Position numbers and translations under genes: made by a program. From an uncultured delta proteobacterium (lineage in GTDB: Bacteria > Myxococcota_A > Polyangia > Polyangiales > Polyangiaceae): a DNA stretch of 64,000 bases. Location of the stretch: positions 54,387 to 118,386 of the forward strand of contig CAIVJW010000244.1 in NCBI GenBank assembly GCA_903906315.1. The letters are read 5' to 3'. Positions 34,009-42,861 of the stretch are shown piece by piece; the first letter of the stretch is position 1; every line of letters starts with the position of its first letter. The notes below the pieces were generated by a model, which saw only the letters and a program-made list of their open reading frames with translations, was not told the DNA's origin and did not search any database.

Positions 34009-34686
34009 TCAGGCGCGCGCGTACGTCATCACCAGGTACATCACCGTCTCGACGGTGCCTGGGTTGCGGTACACGTGCGGCACGTCGGCCTCGAACACGA
34101 TGGCGTCCCCCGTGGCGAGCACGCGCGCCTCACCGGCGACCGTCATCTCGAGCGTCCCCGCCGTGACCACGAGGTTCTCGGTCGTGCCGGGTGGGTGCGC
34201 CTCGGCGCGCTCCTCGGCGAGCGGGCCGAGGTGCAGCTCGTAGAACTCGACGTGGCGGGGCAGATCGGCCGGAAACAGCGCCCTCGACGTGAACGACCCA
34301 TCCCGCGACCGAAGGATCCGGGCCCGCGCCGCGGCCAGGACCGTCGTCGTCGACGCGCCCTGCTGGCTGAGCAGCGCCGAGAAAGGCACGCCGAGCGCGC
34401 GCGCGATCTTCCAGACGACGTTGATGGTGGGCGTGCTCTGCCCGAGCTCGATCTGCCCGAGCATCGCGCGGCTCACCCCCGACGCCTTCGCGAGCTTCTC
34501 GAGCGAGAGCCCCCGCTCGCTGCGCAGCCTCCGCAGCGAGTCGCCGACCGAAGGGGGCACATCGCCGGTGGAGCCTCCGGCCGCCGGCGCCTCGGCCGCC
34601 GCTCCGGGCGCGCCCTTCCGCTTCGCGCGTGGCGCCGGCGTGCGCGCAGGGTCGCTCGATGCTTTGGAGGGGCCGCGGGGCGTCAT
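34009..34686 (-). CDS. XRE-family transcriptional regulator with C-terminal cupin domain
   Basis: The 225-residue protein has a basic, disordered N-terminal 45 residues. A helix-turn-helix of the XRE/Cro type follows (SLEKLAKASGVSRAMLGQIE, about 60-80), then GQSTPTINVVWKIARALGV. The C-terminal cupin (about 120-225, EERAEAHPPGTTENLVVTAG, then VFEADVPHVYRNPG) probably senses a small ligand. Proteins of this architecture (MqsA-unrelated, SutR/PuuR-like) regulate neighbouring metabolic or transport genes. ATG at 34686 is preceded by TTGACG and ATAGAG elements placed so that the mRNA would begin at or next to the start codon. It lies downstream of nuoN, on the same strand. Confidence 0.9.
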   Translation of the reverse strand: MTPRGPSKASSDPARTPAPRAKRKGAPGAAAEAPAAGGSTGDVPPSVGDSLRRLRSERGLSLEKLAKASGVSRAMLGQIELGQSTPTINVVWKIARALGVPFSALLSQQGASTTTVLAAARARILRSRDGSFTSRALFPADLPRHVEFYELHLGPLAEERAEAHPPGTTENLVVTAGTLEMTVAGEARVLATGDAIVFEADVPHVYRNPGTVETVMYLVMTYARA

Positions 34687-34691
34687 GCCCG

Positions 34692-34721
34692 CTCTATCCG
34701 TGAATGCGGACGCTACGTCAA
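34692..34721 (-). promoter_or_regulatory. Candidate promoter of the XRE-cupin gene giving a leaderless mRNA
   Basis: Read leftward, TTGACG (34721-34716) and ATAGAG (34697-34692) are separated by 18 bases. Transcription would start about six to seven bases further on, at the ATG (34686). No ribosome-binding site is visible, which agrees with leaderless translation. TTGACG also occurs at 33954-33949 and 33979-33974 ahead of the DUF4395 gene. Confidence 0.35.
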
Positions 34722-34764
34722 GCCGGAGGCCGCGCACCTCGAGCGAGGCGCGCAGCCCGAGCGA

Positions 34765-36282
34765 TCACCGCACCGTCGCGAGCGATCGCACGACGAAGTC
34801 GTAGACCGGCGACCAGTACACGCCGAGCACCAGCGTCGGAACCGCGAGCGCCAGGCTCGTCACCTGGAACATGGGCCGCACCGTGGTGGGCTCCGTCGCG
34901 ACCGCGTCCTCCAGGAACATCACGCGCAGGACGCGCGCGTAATAGAAGAGCGAGATGACGCTGTTGAGGACGCCGACGACGGCGACCGTCCAGCTCCACG
35001 TCCCGCCCGTCTCGAGGAGCGCCGAGAACAGGTAGAACTTGCCCACGAAGCCGGCCATCGGCGGCAGCCCGGTGAGCGAGAAGAGGAAGACCGCCATCAC
35101 GATCGCGAGGACGGGCGCGCGCCGGCCGAGCCCGCGGAACGCGCCGACCGTCTCGTCGCCGCCGTTCTGCTCCGCGACGGCCATCACCACGAGGAAGGCC
35201 CCGAGGTTCATGAAGCAGTACGTGATGACGTAGAAGGCGATCGACGCGACCCCGACCTTCGACATCCCGGAGAAGCCGAGCAGCATGTACCCGGCGTGCG
35301 CGATGCTCGAGTACGCGAGCATGCGCTTGACGTTGTCCTGACCGAGCGCCGACAGGTTGCCGATGGTCATCGTGGCCATCGCGAGGCACCCGATGAGGAT
35401 CGCCCACGGCGCCGCGTCCACGACCGTGCCGGCGATCCGCGCGTCGTGCACGGCGCCGAGGGCCTCCGAGAAGAAGCGCATCATCACCGCGAAGCCCGCG
35501 GCCTTCGGGCCGACCGAGAGGAACGCGGTGACGGCCGTGGGCGCGCCCTCGTAGACGTCCGGCGTCCACATGTGGAATGGCGCCGCGCTGATCTTGTAGC
35601 CGAAGCCGGCCATCATGCAGACGACGCCGACGAACACGGCCCCGGGGACCTTGCCCTGCTGCGCCGTGAGCTCCGCCGTCTTCGCGGCGATGTCCGACAG
35701 GTTCAGCGACTGCGACACGCCGAAGAGGAAGCTCATGCCGTAGAGCATGATCCCCGACGCGACGCCGCCGAAGACGACGTACTTGAGCGCGGCCTCGCTC
35801 GACTTCGCGTCGTCGAGCTTGAAGCCGGCGAGCACGAAGCTGATGACGCTGACCATCTCGAGCGAGAGGTAGATCATCAAGAGGTTCCGGCTCGCCGCCA
35901 TGAGGTTCATGCCGAGCGTGAGCACGAGGAGCAGCGTGATGAACTCGCCCGGCTCACGGGCCGATTTCTCCTCGAGCGAAGGCTTCGAGAACACGAGCAC
36001 CATCGCCGTCACGAACGCGATGAGGATGCGGAACAGGCTCGTGTAGCCGTCAAAGGCGATGAGCCCGTTGAACAGGCCGCGCGAGCCCGCGCCGCTCACG
36101 ATGGCCTGGACGCTCAAGCCGGCCGAGACCGCGAGCGCCGCGAACGCGATGGCGAGCGCCCCCGCGACGCGCGCCTGCTTGACGACGAGGTCCCAGAGGA
36201 TGACGAGCAGGATGGCCCCGGAGAGGGCCAGCTCCGGCCCGAAGTAGGCCAGGCTGCGCAGGTTGTCGAGCGGCTGCGTCAC
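34765..36282 (-). CDS. nuoN: NADH-quinone oxidoreductase subunit N
   Basis: The 505-residue antiporter-like subunit of complex I is proton-pumping and membrane-embedded with about 14 helices. Conserved charged residues are present: Glu in IYLSLEMVSVISFVLAG, Lys in GFGYKISAAPFHMW and Lys in VGPKAAGFA, and TPDVYEGAPTAVTAFLS is the NuoN signature. The length is close to normal, with no added domain, in contrast to NuoL and NuoM here. ATG at 36282 lies nine bases after the nuoM stop. It is the last gene of the nuoL-M-N run. Confidence 0.96.
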   Translation of the reverse strand: MTQPLDNLRSLAYFGPELALSGAILLVILWDLVVKQARVAGALAIAFAALAVSAGLSVQAIVSGAGSRGLFNGLIAFDGYTSLFRILIAFVTAMVLVFSKPSLEEKSAREPGEFITLLLVLTLGMNLMAASRNLLMIYLSLEMVSVISFVLAGFKLDDAKSSEAALKYVVFGGVASGIMLYGMSFLFGVSQSLNLSDIAAKTAELTAQQGKVPGAVFVGVVCMMAGFGYKISAAPFHMWTPDVYEGAPTAVTAFLSVGPKAAGFAVMMRFFSEALGAVHDARIAGTVVDAAPWAILIGCLAMATMTIGNLSALGQDNVKRMLAYSSIAHAGYMLLGFSGMSKVGVASIAFYVITYCFMNLGAFLVVMAVAEQNGGDETVGAFRGLGRRAPVLAIVMAVFLFSLTGLPPMAGFVGKFYLFSALLETGGTWSWTVAVVGVLNSVISLFYYARVLRVMFLEDAVATEPTTVRPMFQVTSLALAVPTLVLGVYWSPVYDFVVRSLATVR

Positions 36283-36291
36283 GGCTTGACC

Positions 36292-38466
36292 TCAGTCCCT
36301 CCGGGCGAGCGCGTGGTCGGCGCCGGCCCGGGTCACGGAGATCTGCGTCTGCCCGGGCCGGTCCACCAGCCGGTGCAGCTCGAGCGATCCACGATCGATG
36401 AGGTTGAGGAGCGGGCGCGGCCAGAAGCCGAGGACGAGGACGAGGACCGCGAGGGGCGCGAGCGAGATGAGCTCGCGGCGGTTGATCTCGGGGAACTTGC
36501 CGCCGGACTCCGCGAGGTAGTGGTTCGTGCGCCACTCCTCGCGGAACTTGCCCAGGAACATGCGCTGCAGCGCCCACAGGTGGTACGCGGCCGTCACGAT
36601 GACGCCGGTCGCCGCGAGGATCGTCATCACGCGGAAGCGGGGGAACGCGCCGATGAAGGTCATCGCCTCGCCCCAGAAGCCGGAGAGGCCGGGCAGGCCG
36701 AGCGACGCCATGAACGCGAAGCCGACGAGCGACGTGTAGAGCGGCATCTCGCTGGCGAGCCCGCCGAACTTGTCGATGTCGCGCGTGTGGACGCGGTCGT
36801 AGACGACGCCGACGAGCGTGAAGAGCATCGACGTGATGAGCCCGTGGTTGAACATCTGCACGAGGCACGCCTGAATGCCGGCGGGCGTCAGCGCGGCCAT
36901 GGCGAGCAGGCAGAAGCCCATGTGGCTGACCGACGAGTACGCGACCAGCTTCTTCAGGTCCTTCTGCGCCATCGCGCAGAACGCGCCATACAGGATGTTA
37001 ATCACGCCGAACGCGGCCATCGCCGTCGCGGCCCACTGCGTCGCCTCGGGCAGGAGGCCGAAGTTGATGCGCAGGATGCCGTAGGTGCCCATCTTGAGGA
37101 GCACGCCGGCGAGGATCACGCTGATGGCCGTCGGGGCCTCGACATGGGCGTCGGGCAGCCACGTGTGGAAGGGGAACATCGGGATCTTGATCGCGAACCC
37201 GACGAAGAGCCACACCCAGATGACCTTCACGGCGGCGATGCCGAGGATGGTCATGCCCTTGCCCGCCCACGCCACGCGGCCGAGCTCGGTGATCGAGAAG
37301 GCGCGCGCGACGGCCTGACCATCGACGAGGTACGTCGGGTCGGTGTTCAGGTAGAACCAGATGAAGGCGAGCAGCATGAAGACGCTGCCGGCGAGCGTGT
37401 AGAGGAAGAACTTGATCGCCGCGTACTGCCGCCTCGGACCGCCCCAGATGCCGATGAGGAAGTACATCGGCAGGAGCATGACCTCCCAGAACACGTAGAA
37501 GAGGAAGAGGTCGAGCGAGACGAACACGCCCATCATCCCGGTGACGAGCAGGCAGTACATCGCGAAGTAGCCCTTGATCTGCTGCTTCACGCTGAAGCTC
37601 ACGATCGCGCCGACGAAGGACACGAGCGCGGTCAGGAGCACCATCGAGATCGAGATGCCATCGACGCCGACGAAGTACTCGACGTGCAGCGAGCGGATCC
37701 AGACCGCGTGCTCGATGAACTGGTAGCCGTCGTTGCCGTCGACCTTGCTGAAGTTCGTGTCGAACTTGACGTAGAGCCAGCCGGCGAGGGCGAGGTTCAC
37801 GGCCATCAGGCCGACGGTCATGAGCCCGATCTTCTTGTCGTCCTCGTAGCCGCGCAGGTACGCGATGAAGATCGCGACGAGGCCGAGGAGCGGCAGGAAC
37901 GTCAGGATGCTGAGGACGTGCTGGCCGACGAAGCCGAGGCCGAGGTCGCGCTCGGCGTGGATGCCGATCGCCGACGGGCGGCCGGGCTCCCACGCGCCGG
38001 GCGTCACCGAGTCGGACTCGACGAGCACGTGACCGTAGAGCTCCTGGGCGCGACCTCCCGCGGGGCTCGCCCACTTGACGACGGCGCGCTTCGAGGCGCC
38101 GGGCGGGATCTTCGCGACGAGGCCGCCGCCCTCGAGCTGCACGCTGACGCCGGGAGGCGTGCGCAGGTCGGTCGGCGACGTGCGGACGGCGACGCGAGAG
38201 ACCGTCAGCGGGCCGGGGCCCACGTTGCGGATCTCGAACGTCCCGGAGAATCCATCGCCGTCCGACGCGAGCTCGACCGGCGCCACGCCTTGCGTCGCGG
38301 TGAGGAGGATCTGACCGCGCGCCCCGCCTCCGTCGGCCTGGGCCGGCCGAGGCCGCGGCGCCTCTTGCGCCAGGGCACTGCCACCACCGACGCCGAACAG
38401 GAGCGCCAGGGCGAACGCCGCCAGGACGAGAAAGAGCTTCGACTTGGTCTTGTGCATCTCGGTCAC
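36292..38466 (-). CDS. nuoM: NADH-quinone oxidoreductase subunit M with extra N-terminal periplasmic domain
   Basis: The protein has 724 residues; normal NuoM has about 500. Residues 205-724 are a complete NuoM: FYVFWEVMLLPMYFLIG with the key Glu, AIKIPMFPFHTWLPDAHVEA with Lys and the broken helix 7, and LLKMGTYGILR. Ahead of this lie a signal peptide (about 1-33, ending SALA/QEA) and a beta-rich domain (about 50-172) with EIRNVGPGPLTVSRVAV, resembling Ig-like/CARDB-type folds, joined to the first NuoM helix at about 184. NuoM's N-terminus is periplasmic, so the extra domain should face the periplasm. The start is uncertain: GTG 38466 has GGAG six bases upstream; ATG 38457 and GTG 38484 are alternatives, but all include the domain. 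Confidence 0.92.
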   Translation of the reverse strand: MTEMHKTKSKLFLVLAAFALALLFGVGGGSALAQEAPRPRPAQADGGGARGQILLTATQGVAPVELASDGDGFSGTFEIRNVGPGPLTVSRVAVRTSPTDLRTPPGVSVQLEGGGLVAKIPPGASKRAVVKWASPAGGRAQELYGHVLVESDSVTPGAWEPGRPSAIGIHAERDLGLGFVGQHVLSILTFLPLLGLVAIFIAYLRGYEDDKKIGLMTVGLMAVNLALAGWLYVKFDTNFSKVDGNDGYQFIEHAVWIRSLHVEYFVGVDGISISMVLLTALVSFVGAIVSFSVKQQIKGYFAMYCLLVTGMMGVFVSLDLFLFYVFWEVMLLPMYFLIGIWGGPRRQYAAIKFFLYTLAGSVFMLLAFIWFYLNTDPTYLVDGQAVARAFSITELGRVAWAGKGMTILGIAAVKVIWVWLFVGFAIKIPMFPFHTWLPDAHVEAPTAISVILAGVLLKMGTYGILRINFGLLPEATQWAATAMAAFGVINILYGAFCAMAQKDLKKLVAYSSVSHMGFCLLAMAALTPAGIQACLVQMFNHGLITSMLFTLVGVVYDRVHTRDIDKFGGLASEMPLYTSLVGFAFMASLGLPGLSGFWGEAMTFIGAFPRFRVMTILAATGVIVTAAYHLWALQRMFLGKFREEWRTNHYLAESGGKFPEINRRELISLAPLAVLVLVLGFWPRPLLNLIDRGSLELHRLVDRPGQTQISVTRAGADHALARRD

Positions 38467-38491
38467 CGGAATCTCCGTGCGCACGCTGCGA

Positions 38492-41158
38492 TCAGCGGAG
38501 GAAGTACTGGAGGATGGCGAAGAAGGCGACGCCGCCGAGGAGGCCGTACACGTAGGTCTGGATGCGGCCGGTCTGCAGCTTGCGGAGGCGTTCGCCGGCG
38601 CCGAGCGTGCTCTCGGCGACGAAGTTCACGGCGCCGTCGACGAAGGTCGCGTCGATGGCGTTCGTGAGCCACGAGGCGCCGCGCGCGGCCACGGAGGTCG
38701 CGTTCACGATGCCGTCGACGACGTAGCGGTCCATCTCGGCGAGCACGACGCTCAGGCGCCGCGCGCCGCGGATCACCGTCGCCGCGTAGAGCTCGTCGAC
38801 GTAATACTTGTGGTGGATGACCTCGAAGAACGGGAGCGTCCGCTCGTCCTTGGCCCACGTGGGCTTGCGGCCCGCGCCGTAGCGCGCGCGGGCGAGCGAC
38901 CACGATCCGATCGCGCCGCCGACCGAGAGCGCCATGAGGGCGAGCTCGAGGCCGAGGCTGTGCTCGTGGAAGTGGACCTGCGCGTGCGCGAGCGTCGGGT
39001 GCAGCCACTGCTCGAGGAGCGGCTCGCCGTGCCCGCCGACGAGGTGCGTCGAGAAGCCGAACAGCACGCCCGAAACGGCCGAGAGCAGCGCGAGGACCGC
39101 GAGCACCCACGTGATGGCCGCGGGCGACTCGTGCACCTTGGTCGCGATCTCGGGCTTCGCGTGCTCGCCCTCGAACGTGAGGTAGTAGCTGCGCCACATG
39201 TAGAACGACGTGCCGAGCGCGGCCACGAGGCCCATCGCGTAGATGAGGCCGCCGGGCACGGGCCCGAGGTTCGACGTCGTGAACGCCTTCCAGAGGATCT
39301 CGTCCTTCGACCAGAAGCCCGCGAAGAGCGGGATCGGCGCGGCCGTGATCGCGTAGCAGGCCCAGCGGTACGTGCGCGCGGTCATCGGCATGACGCGAGC
39401 GAGGCCGCCCATGTTGCGCATGTCCTGGACCTCGACCTCGTCGTGCTCGACGGCGTGCATGCCGTGGATGACCGAGCCGGACCCGAGGAAGAGGCAGGCC
39501 TTGAAGAAGGCGTGCGTCATGAGGTGGAAGACGCCGGCCCAGTACGCGCCGACGCCGACGCCGATGAACATGAAGCCGAGCTGGCTCACGGTGCTGTACG
39601 CGAGCACCTTCTTGATGTCGTACTGGAAGAAGCCGATCGACGCAGCGAACAGGGCCGTGAGGGCGCCCGTGAAGGCGATGACCGCGCAGGCCGTGCTCGA
39701 GAGCGAGAAGAGGAAGTTCAGCCGGGCGATCATGTAGACGCCGGCCGTCACCATCGTGGCCGCGTGGATGAGCGCGGAGACCGGCGTCGGGCCCGCCATC
39801 GCGTCGGGCAGCCAGACGTAGAGCGGGATCTGGGCGCTCTTGCCGGTCGCGCCGACGAAGAGCAGGAGGCAGGCGAGCGTGACGGCGAACATGCCGCCCC
39901 AGACCTTCTTCGAGGTCAGCGCGTCGCGCAGGAAGAACTGACCGCTCGCGTCCTTGAGGACGAGCTGGTCGTGCAGCTCGCGGAAGGTGATCGTCGGGCC
40001 GACGGTGGTGATCAGGACCTCCTGCCCCGGGTCGATGCGCACGTGCTCGACCGACGCGATCTCGCGGCCGTCGCCGGAGATGGTCGCGCCGTTGCCGGGC
40101 ACGATGGCGAACGTCTGCGTGCCGGCAGGGACCGGGACGCGCAGCAGCGGCGAGACGCCGACGAAGTGATCGCCCGGCTTCGACGCGAGCGTCGCGAGCT
40201 GCGCCTGATCGAACACGCCCACGTAGACGCGCGCGCCCGGGTAGGCCGTCATCGTGAGCAGCCCCTTGGCGCCAGCCGCGGCGCGGGCCTTCTCGATCGT
40301 GGCCGTCGGGTGCTGCTTCTCGCCCTTGTCGCCGTCGTGGTCCGAACCCGTGGCAGCGTGCCCGGGATCGTGGCCGGACGCCTCGTGGCCGGCGGCCTCG
40401 TGGCCCTCGGCGAGCGCCTCGGGGTGCACGGCGACGAAGCGCGCGCGCATCTCGGGCTGGTACTGGCCGGCCGCGAGCCACCCGCCGCCGAGCGACCAGA
40501 AGAGCAGCCCGAGGCCGCAGATGAAGCCCCAGTCGCCGACGCGGTTGACGACGAAGGCCTTCATGCCCGCGCTCGCCTTGTTGTAGTCGCGATACCAGAA
40601 GCCGATGAGCAGGTAGCTGCAGAGGCCGACGCCCTCCCAGCCGAAGAACATCACGATGAAGTTGTCCCCGAGGACGAGGAGCAACATCGCGAACACGAAC
40701 AGGTTCAGGTACGCGAAGAAGCGCCAGAAGGCTGGCTCCGTCTCCATGTACGACGTCGCGTAGACGTGGATGAGCGTGCCGACGCCGGTGATGATGAGGC
40801 ACATCACCGCCGACAGCGGGTCCATCGCAAACGAGAAGTTCGCGTCGAAGGACCCGATGCGGACCATCTTCCAGGCGAAGCTGTAGAGGTAGCGGTGGCC
40901 GGGCTCGAGGCTGACGAGCTTGGCTACGTTCGCGACGCTGAACGCGAACGCGAGGAGCATGGCGCCCACCGCGACCGCCGAGACGCCTGCGCTGCCGATG
41001 TGGAGCTTCTTGGACGTCTCCTTGCCCCAGCTGCTCGCCTGCAGCCGACGCCCGAAGAGGGCGTTCGTCGCGGCGCCCAGGAAGGGCAGCAAGGCAATCC
41101 ACCACAGCGGCAAGAGCGCCGGCTCGACGTGCGTGACCTGGCCGGTGAAGTCGGACAT
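38492..41158 (-). CDS. nuoL: NADH-quinone oxidoreductase subunit L with large periplasmic insertion
   Basis: The protein has 888 residues against about 610-650 in most bacteria. It is the distal proton-pumping subunit of complex I. Core residues are intact: Glu175 in FFGWEGVGLCSYLLIG, Lys440 in GATGKSAQIPLYVWL, and AMAGPTPVSALIHAATMVTAG. Residues about 228-388, between helix 6 (to WSLGGGW) and the TFRELHDQL segment before helix 7, are an insertion. It begins with a His-rich stretch (seven His in 245-283) and continues as a beta-like domain. By NuoL topology this loop is periplasmic. ATG at 41158 follows AAGAAGG. The gene heads nuoL-M-N; nuoA-K are not in the window. Confidence 0.95.
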   Translation of the reverse strand: MSDFTGQVTHVEPALLPLWWIALLPFLGAATNALFGRRLQASSWGKETSKKLHIGSAGVSAVAVGAMLLAFAFSVANVAKLVSLEPGHRYLYSFAWKMVRIGSFDANFSFAMDPLSAVMCLIITGVGTLIHVYATSYMETEPAFWRFFAYLNLFVFAMLLLVLGDNFIVMFFGWEGVGLCSYLLIGFWYRDYNKASAGMKAFVVNRVGDWGFICGLGLLFWSLGGGWLAAGQYQPEMRARFVAVHPEALAEGHEAAGHEASGHDPGHAATGSDHDGDKGEKQHPTATIEKARAAAGAKGLLTMTAYPGARVYVGVFDQAQLATLASKPGDHFVGVSPLLRVPVPAGTQTFAIVPGNGATISGDGREIASVEHVRIDPGQEVLITTVGPTITFRELHDQLVLKDASGQFFLRDALTSKKVWGGMFAVTLACLLLFVGATGKSAQIPLYVWLPDAMAGPTPVSALIHAATMVTAGVYMIARLNFLFSLSSTACAVIAFTGALTALFAASIGFFQYDIKKVLAYSTVSQLGFMFIGVGVGAYWAGVFHLMTHAFFKACLFLGSGSVIHGMHAVEHDEVEVQDMRNMGGLARVMPMTARTYRWACYAITAAPIPLFAGFWSKDEILWKAFTTSNLGPVPGGLIYAMGLVAALGTSFYMWRSYYLTFEGEHAKPEIATKVHESPAAITWVLAVLALLSAVSGVLFGFSTHLVGGHGEPLLEQWLHPTLAHAQVHFHEHSLGLELALMALSVGGAIGSWSLARARYGAGRKPTWAKDERTLPFFEVIHHKYYVDELYAATVIRGARRLSVVLAEMDRYVVDGIVNATSVAARGASWLTNAIDATFVDGAVNFVAESTLGAGERLRKLQTGRIQTYVYGLLGGVAFFAILQYFLR

Positions 41159-41506
41159 CGAACGCCTTCTTTGGGGGCGGCCACCGAGAGGGACCAGGGC
41201 CGCGTGTGCAAGCGGTTCGCCGCGCGGACCGAAGCTCGGGGCGAGACTCGCCCGACCCTCGCTCCGCGCAGTCTTCGCGCTCCCGTCACACGCGCTGGCG
41301 TGCGGCGGCGCGAGGACGGTAGCGGAGCGCGGAGCGGTGGGTCAAGGCCACGAGCCCCGCAATTTCGCGCAGATTTCGCGGGTGGAGGGGCAGATCACGC
41401 GCGCCGCGCCGCCTGCGTCGGCAAAGCGCAACGCTTGCGCCTCGGGGCCACCGCAAAGGGGCCGCCGAGCGGTCGCTCGAGCCCCTTCGCGCGCGAATCG
41501 GCACGT
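41159..41506. other. Intergenic region between engB and nuoL
   Basis: About 350 bases without a credible gene. It holds the presumed nuoL promoter (41316-41345), a pair of ATTTCGCG repeats (41362-41380) upstream of it, and the 3' end of the leftward engB gene. No terminator hairpin with a T-tract was found. Confidence 0.5.
41316..41345 (-). promoter_or_regulatory. Candidate nuoLMN promoter
   Basis: Read leftward, TTGACC (41345-41340) and TACCGT (41321-41316) are separated by 18 bases, a sigma-70-like arrangement with three to five consensus matches per element. The predicted leader is about 150 bases. Two direct ATTTCGCG copies, 11 bases apart (41362-41369 and 41373-41380), lie just upstream of the -35 element and could bind an activator. 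Confidence 0.3.
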
Positions 41507-42295
41507 TCAGCTGGCGGGTTCGGAAACCGGATCGGACGCGGGATCGGAGGCCGCATCGGAAACAGGACCGGGATCGGGGGCGGGGGCGCGCGTCGGGTCG
41601 GGGACCCCGAGCGCGAGGGTCCGCAGCGTGGCCCAGAGCTCCTCGCGGCCCTCGCCCGTCTCGGCGGAGAAGCCCAGGAACCGGGTCCGAACCGCGGACG
41701 CCGGGGCCCCTTCGGTGACCGGCCCCGCGCCACCGGCGATCGTCTTGCGGAGCGCATCGAGGGCGGGCCGGCGCGCCGCGCGCGGGATCTTGTCCACCTT
41801 GGTCGCGACGACGACGAGCCCGATCGGACGGCGCGAAGGGTGCTCGACGCGCTGGATGAAGTCGACGAGCTCGCGGTCGTCGTCCTCGAGACCGCGCCGC
41901 ACGTCGACGAGCAGCACGACGGCCGCGAGGGTGCCGCGGGTGGAGAGGTAGCCCTCGATGAGCGTCTTCCACGCGCCCTGCTCGCGCTTGGATCGGTGCG
42001 TGAAGCCGTAACCGGGCAGGTCGACGAGGTGAAAGAGCGTGCCGTCGGCCGCCTTCGCCTCGTAGAGGTTCACCTGCCGGGTGGAGCCGGGCGTGGAGCT
42101 CGTGCGGACGAGGCTCTTGCGCTCGAGCAGCGCGTTGATGAGGCTGGACTTGCCGACGTTCGATCGCCCGGCGAAGGCGACCTCGACGTTGACGGGCGCG
42201 GGCAGCTGACTGCCGGGCGCCGCGCCCGCGAGGAACTTCGCGTCGACGATGCGGGTGCCGGACTTGACGGCAGGCGTCGTTCGGGGCGCGCTCAT
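41507..42295 (-). CDS. engB: Ribosome biogenesis GTPase EngB/YihA
   Basis: The 262-residue protein is somewhat longer than the usual ~200. GTPase motifs are G1 GRSNVGKSSLINAL, G3 DLPGYGF, and G4 TKVDK. The TPGSTRQVN segment is the G2 region typical of EngB. It assists late assembly of the large ribosomal subunit. The final 30 residues form an Asp/Pro/Ser-rich tail with near-repeats (SDPASDPVSEPAS) that is probably disordered and dispensable. ATG at 42295 overlaps the upstream DUF971 stop by four bases, so the two are co-translated. Confidence 0.94.
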   Translation of the reverse strand: MSAPRTTPAVKSGTRIVDAKFLAGAAPGSQLPAPVNVEVAFAGRSNVGKSSLINALLERKSLVRTSSTPGSTRQVNLYEAKAADGTLFHLVDLPGYGFTHRSKREQGAWKTLIEGYLSTRGTLAAVVLLVDVRRGLEDDDRELVDFIQRVEHPSRRPIGLVVVATKVDKIPRAARRPALDALRKTIAGGAGPVTEGAPASAVRTRFLGFSAETGEGREELWATLRTLALGVPDPTRAPAPDPGPVSDAASDPASDPVSEPAS

Positions 42296-42630
42296 GACAC
42301 GCGCCGGGGGTCGAAGCTCGGCTTGCACGCCGCGCACTGGCAGAGCGTCCGCAGGTAGCGGAACGAGTAGATGCCCGAATCGTGGGAGTCGCCCCAGCGA
42401 AACTGGAGCGCGTAGTTGCCGACCTGCTCTACGTCGCGGACGTCCTGGTCGCCGCCCTCGACGAAGTGGAGCGCGCCGCCGTGGCCCTGGCACGTCGCGC
42501 AGGGGCAGTATCCGCGGAGGATCTCGTGGGGCAGGACGGACGTGTGGCCATCCGCCCAGGTGATCTCCATCACCCGCGCGCCGTGCGGCGCTTTCACGAA
42601 CGTCGGCGTGGTCTTCGGGTCCTCGGCCAT
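42292..42630 (-). CDS. DUF971 domain protein
   Basis: The 112-residue protein has the DUF971 (gamma-butyrobetaine hydroxylase N-terminal-like) pattern: ITWADGHTSVLPHEILRGYCPCATC, then VGNYALQFRWGDSHDSGIYSFRYLR and CQCAAC. The Cys pairs probably hold a metal, and the domain occurs fused to Mrp/ApbC ATPases or as a small stand-alone protein linked to iron-sulfur metabolism. Here it stands alone ahead of engB. ATG at 42630 follows AGGAGGAGCC, a strong ribosome-binding site. Confidence 0.9.
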   Translation of the reverse strand: MAEDPKTTPTFVKAPHGARVMEITWADGHTSVLPHEILRGYCPCATCQGHGGALHFVEGGDQDVRDVEQVGNYALQFRWGDSHDSGIYSFRYLRTLCQCAACKPSFDPRRVS

Positions 42631-42861
42631 GGCTCCTCCTGCTGTACGTCCGGTCGCCGCGGCTGGCGCACGCTCGGTCCCCGCCTGCGGGGGACGGCGC
42701 GACTAGCACGCGGGGCGATCCGCCGCAAAGCGCGCGGTCGATGGCGGGCGCGCGGGCTCGGGCTCGCTTGACAGCCCTCGCAGCGGCGCGAGACGCTTGT
42801 GCCCACCGAAAGCAGAGCGCCGGGCCCGCGGCCACGCTCGTGCGGTGAGCGAGGTGTTGCC

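Noticed and set aside
41395..41757. Additional minus-strand frame overlapping the end of engB
   Set aside because: Arg/Pro/Ser-rich shadow of engB in another frame, without motifs.
33778..42358. Two very long plus-strand frames (1629 and 1304 codons) across nuoLMN
   Set aside because: They are antisense to unmistakable NuoL, NuoM and NuoN; composition is Arg/His/Asp/Glu-rich without hydrophobic or catalytic patterns.
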